Assembly: GCF_900460525.1 (NCBI RefSeq)
Contig: NZ_UHIY01000001.1
Location: 310,001-374,000, forward strand
Source: Yersinia kristensenii
GTDB taxonomy: Bacteria > Pseudomonadota > Gammaproteobacteria > Enterobacterales > Enterobacteriaceae
Length of the DNA: 64,000 nucleotides
Direction of reading: 5' to 3'
Below, piece after piece: positions 58,171 to 64,000 of the stretch. Positions within the stretch are counted from its first letter, which is position 1; the number at the start of each line of letters is the position of its first letter. Below the pieces are notes generated by a model. The model did not search any database and was not told the DNA's origin. It saw only the letters and a program-made list of their open reading frames with translations. Position numbers and translations under genes: made by a program.

Positions 58171-58593
58171 ATGGTTAATGTCATTTTTTGTGGTCACGGT
58201 GACTTAGCGGTTTCAATGCTCAACTCCGTCAATATGGTGTATGGCGAAACACAAAATATTACCCCGCTGCTATTTAACCGAGGCGAAAACGCCGAAGACT
58301 TAGTGAAGAAAATGCAGGATGTCATGGCAAAAAATCACAATGACGCCTGGCTAATTGCGGTGGATTTACAAGGTGGCAGCCCTTATAACGCCGCCGCGCG
58401 TCTGGCATTCAGTGATAATCGAATTCAAGTCATCAGCGGATTATCTTTGCCATTGGCATTGGAAATTGCTGATAACCAGCAAGTGATGGCGGCGGAAGAA
58501 CTGACGGACTATTTACTCGATATCGGCACACAGTGCGTGCAGTCATTCCGACACCAACAAAATAGCGAAGAAGAAGAGGCCGACTTTATATGA
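58171..58593 (+). CDS. sorF: Sorbose PTS EIIA component SorF
   Basis: 140-residue mannose-family EIIA that takes phosphate from HPr on His9 (VIFCGHGDLAVSM) and passes it to SorB. DLQGGSPYNAAARLAF and VISGLSLPLALEI are typical of the family. Overlaps sorB by four bases. Confidence 0.93.
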   Translation: MVNVIFCGHGDLAVSMLNSVNMVYGETQNITPLLFNRGENAEDLVKKMQDVMAKNHNDAWLIAVDLQGGSPYNAAARLAFSDNRIQVISGLSLPLALEIADNQQVMAAEELTDYLLDIGTQCVQSFRHQQNSEEEEADFI

Positions 58594-59081
58594 AAATCAA
58601 TCTGGCAAGAATTGACGACCGGCTGATTCATGGTCAGGTCACCACGGTTTGGGCCAAAGAAGCCAAAGCCGAGCGTATTATTATTTGTAGCGACGAAGTT
58701 TATAACGATGAAATCCGGAAAACATTATTAAAACAGGCCGCACCACCGGGAATCAAAGTGAATGTCGTTAATATTGAAAAGGCGGTGGCAGTTTATCACA
58801 ACCCGAATTATATCAACGACACAGTTTTTTATTTATTCACCAATCCAAATGATGTTTTACGATTGGTAGATCAGGGCGTGAAAATTTCCGTGATTAATAT
58901 TGGCGGCATGGCCTTTAAACAAGGAAAAACACAATTAACCAAAGCAGTATCAGTGGATAAAAATGATATTAACGCCTTTTATGCATTAGCTGAACGTGGT
59001 GTTCATTTAGATTTACGAGTAGTCACTTCCGATCCTGATGTGGATGTGATTAAAAAACTACGTGAGTTGGAGTCTAAATAA
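58590..59081 (+). CDS. sorB: Sorbose PTS EIIB component SorB
   Basis: 163-residue mannose-family EIIB. Phospho-His14 in the signature RIDDRLIHGQVTTVW; VNIEKAVAVYHNP and INIGGMAFKQGKTQLTKAVSV match family EIIB. Donates phosphate to incoming L-sorbose held by SorA/SorM. Confidence 0.95.
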   Translation: MKINLARIDDRLIHGQVTTVWAKEAKAERIIICSDEVYNDEIRKTLLKQAAPPGIKVNVVNIEKAVAVYHNPNYINDTVFYLFTNPNDVLRLVDQGVKISVINIGGMAFKQGKTQLTKAVSVDKNDINAFYALAERGVHLDLRVVTSDPDVDVIKKLRELESK

Positions 59082-59226
59082 CGGCACGTCAATTAATAGA
59101 CAAATAATAACTCAGGTTTTATTAAACATTTAAATCCTATTACTTAACCTGGGCAATACAACTATTTAATTATAGTCCACGACTATAGCAGTGATGACCG
59201 CGTTGTATTGTCCAAAGGGGTCCACC

Positions 59227-60024
59227 ATGGAAATAAGTTTACTACAAATAATCTTAATCTTTATTTTCTCATGCATTGCCGGTATCGGCAGCGTGCTGGA
59301 TGAATTCCAAACTCACCGGCCATTAATCGCCTGCACTATTACTGGTTTAATTCTTGGCGATATGACCACCGGCGTTATCCTCGGCGGTACGTTGGAGTTA
59401 ATCGCCCTTGGTTGGATGAATGTGGGTGCCGCGCAATCTCCCGACTCTGCGCTCGCCAGTATTATCGCCACCATTCTGGTGATTGTCGGCCATCAGAATA
59501 TTGCCACCGGGATCGCCATTGCCCTGCCGGTAGCCGCTGCTGGCCAAGTGTTGACGGTCTTTGCCCGCACCATCACTGTAGCGTTCCAGCACGCAGCTGA
59601 CCGAGCCGCGGAAACAGCCAATTTCGCCATGATTGATTTTATGCATGTATCGGCATTGTTGGTTCAGGCCATGCGAGTTGCCATTCCGGTATTGATCGTG
59701 TCTATCTTTGTCAGCGCCGATACCGTTAGCCATATGCTCAGTGCTATTCCAACGGTAGTGACCCATGGGTTGCAAATTGCGGGCGGATTTATCGTGGTGG
59801 TCGGCTACGCCATGGTGCTCAACATGATGGGCGTGAAATACCTTATGCCCTTCTTCTTCCTCGGTTTTATTGTCGGAGGCTATCTCGGTTTCAGCCTGCT
59901 CGCGTTCGGCGGCATCGGTCTGATTATTGCCTTGCTGTATATCCAGTTAAACCCGCTTTATCAGAAACCGGCAGCAGCTGTAGCCCAAGCCAACCAAGCC
60001 AAACTTGATGAATTAGAAGATTAG
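59227..60024 (+). CDS. sorA: Sorbose PTS EIIC permease SorA
   Basis: 265-residue membrane channel component of the sorbose PTS (mannose family), with about 8 hydrophobic stretches: GLILGDMTTGVILGGTLELIALGWMNVGAAQSP is diagnostic. Start ATG 59227 (MEISLLQII) follows AGGGG; an earlier in-frame ATG at 59191 is rejected. A 145-bp gap separates it from sorB. Confidence 0.94.
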   Translation: MEISLLQIILIFIFSCIAGIGSVLDEFQTHRPLIACTITGLILGDMTTGVILGGTLELIALGWMNVGAAQSPDSALASIIATILVIVGHQNIATGIAIALPVAAAGQVLTVFARTITVAFQHAADRAAETANFAMIDFMHVSALLVQAMRVAIPVLIVSIFVSADTVSHMLSAIPTVVTHGLQIAGGFIVVVGYAMVLNMMGVKYLMPFFFLGFIVGGYLGFSLLAFGGIGLIIALLYIQLNPLYQKPAAAVAQANQAKLDELED

Positions 60025-60035
60025 GAGACGCCGAC

Positions 60036-60866
60036 ATGACCACATTAAACAAACGATTAACCCGGTCTGATCTGTTTAAAATGTTTTTACGCAGTAACTT
60101 GCAACAGGCCTCTTTTAACTATGAACGTATTCACGGCCTGGGTTTCTGCTACGACATGGTACCCGCCATTAAGCGCTTGTATCCGCTAAAAGAAGACCAA
60201 ATTGCCGCCCTGAAACGCCATTTAGTGTTCTTTAACACCACTCCAGCAGTTTGTGGGCCAGTAATTGGCGTCACCGCCGCGATGGAAGAGGCGCGAGCCA
60301 ATGGTGCGGATATTGATGAAGGGGCAATCAATAGCTTGAAAATCGGGCTGATGGGGCCGCTGGCTGGGGTCGGTGACCCGTTGATTTGGGGGACTTTGCG
60401 CCCAATCACAGCCGCTTTGGGAGCCTCGCTGGCACTGAGTGGTAATGTGCTAGGGCCGATTCTGTTCTTCCTTTCCTTTAATTCTGTGCGCCTGGCGCTG
60501 AAATGGTTCGGTCTGCAATACGGTTTCAACAAGGGCATCAATATCGTCAAAGATCTTGGCGGGAATTTGCTGCAAAAACTGACCGAGGGCGCCTCCATTT
60601 TGGGCTTGTTTATCATGGGGGTATTGGTCACCAAATGGACCAGTATCAATGTGCCGCTGGTGATATCGAAAACGCCGGGTCACGACGGCACCACTGTGAC
60701 CATGACGGTGCAGAATATTCTGGATCAGCTTTGCCCAGGTTTGCTGGCGCTGGGGCTTACCCTGTTAATGATGCGTTTACTCAAGCGCAAAATTAACCCT
60801 ATTTGGCTCATCTTCTCCCTGTTTGGCCTCGGAATTTTGGGCTCATGGCTTGGCATTCTTTCCTGA
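60036..60866 (+). CDS. sorM: Sorbose PTS EIID component SorM
   Basis: 276-residue mannose-family EIID. LTRSDLFKMFLRSNLQQASFNYERIHGLGFCYDMVP opens the family, followed by FFNTTPAVCGPVIGVTAAMEEARANG and GLMGPLAGVGDPLIWGTLRPI; C-terminal hydrophobic helix. 11 bp after sorA. Confidence 0.95.
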   Translation: MTTLNKRLTRSDLFKMFLRSNLQQASFNYERIHGLGFCYDMVPAIKRLYPLKEDQIAALKRHLVFFNTTPAVCGPVIGVTAAMEEARANGADIDEGAINSLKIGLMGPLAGVGDPLIWGTLRPITAALGASLALSGNVLGPILFFLSFNSVRLALKWFGLQYGFNKGINIVKDLGGNLLQKLTEGASILGLFIMGVLVTKWTSINVPLVISKTPGHDGTTVTMTVQNILDQLCPGLLALGLTLLMMRLLKRKINPIWLIFSLFGLGILGSWLGILS

Positions 60867-60951
60867 TTAATGCCGGGAGGTTTTTTATTCTATTTGAAGT
60901 TTTTTATTCGATCGGCTGTTTTGTATTTACAAATAATTGAGGTGGTTCCAA

Positions 60952-62202
60952 ATGAAAACTAAAGCACTGCGTTTATATGGCAAGAATGACCTGCGGCTGG
61001 AAAGCTTCGACTTACCGGAAATAGGCGATGATGAAATTCTGGCCACTGTCGTGACTGACAGTATTTGTCTCTCTTCATGGAAAGAAGCCAATTTGGGCGC
61101 TGACCATAAAAAAGTGCCAGATAATGTGGCGGAAAATCCGATTATTATTGGTCATGAGTTTTGCGGCGATATTTTACAAGTCGGCAAAAAATGGCAGCAT
61201 AAATTCAAACCCGGTAGCCGTTATGTGATTCAGGCTAATCTACAATTACCCGACCGCCCAGATTGCCCCGGCTACTCTTTCCCTTATGTCGGCGGTGAAG
61301 CCACTCATGTGGTTATTCCCAATGAAGTGATGGAGCAAGATTGCCTGCTGCCGTATGAAGGGGAAAGTTATTTTGAAGGTTCATTGGTAGAGCCACTTTC
61401 TTGTGTTATCGGCGCATTTAATGCCAATTACCATCTGGTTCCCGGCACTTATCAGCATAAAATGGGGATCAAACCCGGTGGTAATGTATTAATTCTGGGT
61501 GGCACCGGCCCGATGGGATTATTAGCCATTGATTACGCGTTGCATGGACCCGTTAATCCGCAATTATTGGTTATTACCGATCGCCACCAGCAAAAGCTGG
61601 ATTATGCCGCCCGCTTATATCCGAGCGAGCCGCAGACTCAAGTGCATTATCTGAATACCAAACACACTGATGATCAGTTTGAACGTTTAATGGCACTGAC
61701 GGAGGGCAAAGGTTATGACGATATCTTCGTTTTCGTCCCTTCAGCTGAGTTGGTCACATTAGCTTCAAGCCTATTAGCTCCGGATGGCTGCTTTAATTTC
61801 TTTGCTGGCCCGCAGGATAAGAATTTTATGGCGTCGGTTAATTTCTACGACCTCCATTACTCCTTTACCCATTATGTCGGCACCTCAGGCGGTAATACCG
61901 ACGACATGCGCGAAGCGGTGAAGTTAATTGAAGCGAAGAAAGTGAACGCGGGGAAAGTGGTATCTCACATTCTCGGGTTAAATGATGCGGCGGAAACCAC
62001 CTTGAATTTACCGCAAATTATCGGCGGTAAAAAGTTGGTTTATACCGGCAAAAATATGCCCCTGACCTCATTAAGTGAACTGATGAGTACCGAGCAAGAT
62101 TCGCCATTATTACAGGAACTGCAAGTCATTTTGCGCGAAACTGATGGATTGTGGTCAAAAGCCGCCGAAGATTTTGTCCTGGCGCACGCCCAAGAGATTT
62201 AA
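60952..62202 (+). CDS. sorE: L-sorbose 1-phosphate reductase SorE
   Basis: 416-residue zinc-type medium-chain dehydrogenase reducing L-sorbose 1-phosphate to D-glucitol 6-phosphate, the substrate of SorD. Metal and cofactor regions: PIIIGHEFCGDILQVG, SLVEPLSCVIGAF, LILGGTGPMGLLAIDYALHG. ATG 60952 follows AGGTGG; last gene of sorCDFBAME. A 24-bp inverted repeat (62215-62238) follows. Confidence 0.93.
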   Translation: MKTKALRLYGKNDLRLESFDLPEIGDDEILATVVTDSICLSSWKEANLGADHKKVPDNVAENPIIIGHEFCGDILQVGKKWQHKFKPGSRYVIQANLQLPDRPDCPGYSFPYVGGEATHVVIPNEVMEQDCLLPYEGESYFEGSLVEPLSCVIGAFNANYHLVPGTYQHKMGIKPGGNVLILGGTGPMGLLAIDYALHGPVNPQLLVITDRHQQKLDYAARLYPSEPQTQVHYLNTKHTDDQFERLMALTEGKGYDDIFVFVPSAELVTLASSLLAPDGCFNFFAGPQDKNFMASVNFYDLHYSFTHYVGTSGGNTDDMREAVKLIEAKKVNAGKVVSHILGLNDAAETTLNLPQIIGGKKLVYTGKNMPLTSLSELMSTEQDSPLLQELQVILRETDGLWSKAAEDFVLAHAQEI

Positions 62203-62214
62203 CCTGCCAATCAA

Positions 62215-62238
62215 GGGCGGTTGATATCATAACCGCCC
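62215..62238. terminator. Hairpin between sorE and the ArsR gene, probable bidirectional terminator
   Basis: Perfect stem GGGCGGTT / AACCGCCC with an eight-base loop between two convergent genes. T runs are weak on both sides. Confidence 0.6.
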
Positions 62239-62243
62239 TCAAC

Positions 62244-62591
62244 TCACTCTTCCGGTAGATGTTTTGCCGTCGACTCATCGGTAGTCGCATCATTGGCTAC
62301 CGCATTGAGCAACACATCCAATAAGCCGGGGAAACGGGCATCAATATCATCGCGCCGCAGTGATAACAAACTCTCGCGACCACAAGGCCGTTGCCAGATA
62401 ACACCACTTTCCCGCAATACACGCCAATGATGTGTCAGGGTAGATTTAGATAAACCTTGCACCAAAGTGCCACAGGCATGTTCGCCACCCGCAGCCAATC
62501 TACGCACCACCGCCAACCGCAGTGGATTACCTAAAGCCGTCAGCACATTTTCCAGCCGGATCTGCTCACGCTCAGGATGATTTGCAATCAT
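62244..62591 (-). CDS. ArsR-family helix-turn-helix regulator
   Basis: 115-residue winged-helix repressor: LTALGNPLRLAVVRRLAAGGEHACG, recognition helix region GLSKSTLTHHWRVLRESGVI. The metal-binding ELCVCDL motif of ArsR/SmtB is absent, so it is probably not a metal sensor; the single Cys in HACG could be redox-active. ATG 62591 has AGGA five bases upstream. Divergent from the EF-G gene at 62941; a perfect inverted repeat between them is its likely operator. Confidence 0.85.
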   Translation of the reverse strand: MIANHPEREQIRLENVLTALGNPLRLAVVRRLAAGGEHACGTLVQGLSKSTLTHHWRVLRESGVIWQRPCGRESLLSLRRDDIDARFPGLLDVLLNAVANDATTDESTAKHLPEE

Positions 62592-62791
62592 AGTGTTCCT
62601 ATTAATAAGTCACAGACGACGAACAAATTCCCCGTCAAACTGCCAGATTCGACCATATAAAACGGCCCTTAGCGGGCGGCAATATAGCCTATACTCCATT
62701 TTGGCCCTACTAAAAATTCTAGTGCAATGATGAAAACCCCCTCAACCATTGCTCAACACTATTATTGCACAGTTTTAGAACAAACAATTAA

Positions 62792-62815
62792 ATTGTACGT
62801 GTATATTCGTACAAT
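62792..62815. promoter_or_regulatory. Perfect 8-8-8 inverted repeat, candidate ArsR-family operator
   Basis: ATTGTACG-TGTATATT-CGTACAAT: eight-base arms with an eight-base spacer in the 349-bp region between the divergent ArsR-type gene and the EF-G gene. AT-rich imperfect 12-2-12-like sites are usual for this family. Confidence 0.6.
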
Positions 62816-62940
62816 GAGATTATACTAGTGGTGATCAAGTGATCATTAGCAGCAACGCTGAACTTAAACCAAACTCACAACTTCCCGGTAGGGCATCAAA
62901 CCGCCCGCCCCGAAATTGCCATCATCACTAAGGACTTAAT

Positions 62941-64000
62941 ATGGCACGTAAAACTCCTATCGAGCGCTATCGCAACATTGGTATCTCAGCCCACATCGAC
63001 GCCGGTAAAACCACCACTACCGAGCGTATTTTGTTCTACACCGGCGTCAGTCATAAGCTGGGTGAAGTGCATGATGGCGGCGCGGCTACTGACTGGATGG
63101 CACAGGAGCAGGAACGTGGCATTACCATTACATCGGCTGCCGTGACCTGCTTCTGGAAAGGGATGGACGGAACCTTACCTGAGCACCGCATCAATATTAT
63201 CGACACCCCCGGGCACGTGGATTTCACCATTGAAGTGGAACGTTCCATGCGGGTGCTTGATGGTGCGGTCATGGTGTATGACGCGGTCGGTGGCGTGCAG
63301 CCACAATCCGAAACCGTCTGGCGTCAGGCCAATAAATATCGTGTTCCACGCTTGGCATTCGTTAATAAAATGGATCGTCCCGGCGCTGATTTTTTCCGCG
63401 TACGCCAGATGATGATTGACCGTCTGAAGGCCAATCCGGTGCCCATTGTGATCCCCATCGGCAGTGAAGAGCACTTCACCGGCGTGGTAGATTTGCGGCT
63501 GATGCGCGCCATTATCTGGGATGAAGCTTCTCAGGGCATGACCTTTAGCTATGAACCCATCCCAGAAAACTTGCTGGCGACCGCCAATGAATGGCGCGAG
63601 AAAATGGTGTCAGAGGCGGCTGAAGCCTCTGAAGCGCTGATGACAGAATATCTGGAAACCGGCGACCTGACGGTGGATGAAATTACCCAAGGTCTGCGCA
63701 TCCGGACGATTGCCGGTGAAATTCAACCGATGATGTGCGGCAGTGCTTTTAAGAACAAAGGTGTGCAACGCATGTTGGATGCGGTGGTTGAACTGATGCC
63801 ATCACCAATAGATATTCCGCCGGTCAGCGGCACAGATGAAGACGGTAACGAAGTGAATCGTAAAGCTGATGATAATGAAAAATTCTCGGCGCTGGCATTC
63901 AAATTAATGACCGACCCCTATGTCGGCCAGCTGACTTTCGTGCGCGTCTATTCTGGGGTGCTGAGCAAAGGCGACAGTGTTTACAACCCGATTCGCGGCA
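62941..64000 (+). CDS. fusA: Elongation factor G, probable second copy (truncated by window edge)
   Basis: First 353 residues of a translocase-type GTPase: [30 protein letters not shown] (switch-P-loop), [73 protein letters not shown]. It resembles E. coli EF-G but is clearly divergent (for example [24 protein letters not shown]). It is outside the rpsL-rpsG-fusA-tufA operon and has its own promoter region with a nearby regulator gene, so it is probably a paralogue. Downstream end not visible. Confidence 0.88.
   Translation, partial: MARKTPIERYRNIGISAHIDAGKTTTTERILFYTGVSHKLGEVHDGGAATDWMAQEQERGITITSAAVTCFWKGMDGTLPEHRINIIDTPGHVDFTIEVERSMRVLDGAVMVYDAVGGVQPQSETVWRQANKYRVPRLAFVNKMDRPGADFFRVRQMMIDRLKANPVPIVIPIGSEEHFTGVVDLRLMRAIIWDEASQGMTFSYEPIPENLLATANEWREKMVSEAAEASEALMTEYLETGDLTVDEITQGLRIRTIAGEIQPMMCGSAFKNKGVQRMLDAVVELMPSPIDIPPVSGTDEDGNEVNRKADDNEKFSALAFKLMTDPYVGQLTFVRVYSGVLSKGDSVYNPIRG

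Overview
The window is chromosomal DNA from a member of the Enterobacterales, most likely an environmental or enteropathogenic Yersinia. This is an inference from very high protein similarity to E. coli housekeeping genes, conserved gene orders (alaS-csrA-tRNA-Ser-3x tRNA-Arg-yqaB-yqaA-gshA-micA-luxS; ffh / rpsP-rimM-trmD-rplS; pheL-pheA / tyrA-aroF; recX-recA-pncC), an ERIC element, and complete L-fucose and L-sorbose operons. I see no phage integrase, transposase, CRISPR array or rRNA.

Positions 1-30.5 kb are core genome: clpB (cut by the left edge) with a sigma-32-type promoter, pgeF-rluD, bamD, raiA, pheA with its leader peptide and attenuator, tyrA-aroF, a BtsR-type LytTR regulator with no kinase beside it, dcuB, ydiY, the rpsP-rimM-trmD-rplS operon, ffh, ypjD, yfjD, luxS, the sRNA MicA, gshA (TTG start), yqaA-yqaB, four tRNA genes, csrA, alaS, recX, recA with a LexA box, pncC and an MFS transporter.

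Positions 30.5-62.2 kb are a block of catabolic and anaerobic operons: dmsABCD (DMSO reductase, with an FNR-like site), the divergent fucAO / fucPIKUR cluster, a class I fumarase, a nine-gene amide/urea operon, and the L-sorbose operon sorCDFBAME.

The most interesting part is the amide/urea operon (46.0-55.9 kb). It encodes a five-component UrtABCDE-type ABC importer, a formamidase/acetamidase, an AmiC-like ligand sensor without signal peptide, an AmiR-like ANTAR antiterminator and a tandem two-domain nitrilase whose second domain has lost two of the three catalytic residues. A good sigma-70 promoter is followed by a short leader ending in a strong intrinsic terminator 45 bp before urtA. A small hexaloop hairpin shares its 3' arm with the terminator stem, as expected for ANTAR-controlled antitermination. 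Two 73-bp repeats, before urtB and before amiC, differ in a way that keeps a short stem paired (three compensatory base-pair changes), suggesting a structured RNA.

The right edge holds an ArsR-family regulator divergent from a gene for an elongation factor G that is probably a second copy (cut by the window end), with a perfect 8-bp inverted repeat between them. Start codons were reassigned wherever the ribosome binding site and family alignment favoured a start downstream of the longest frame.
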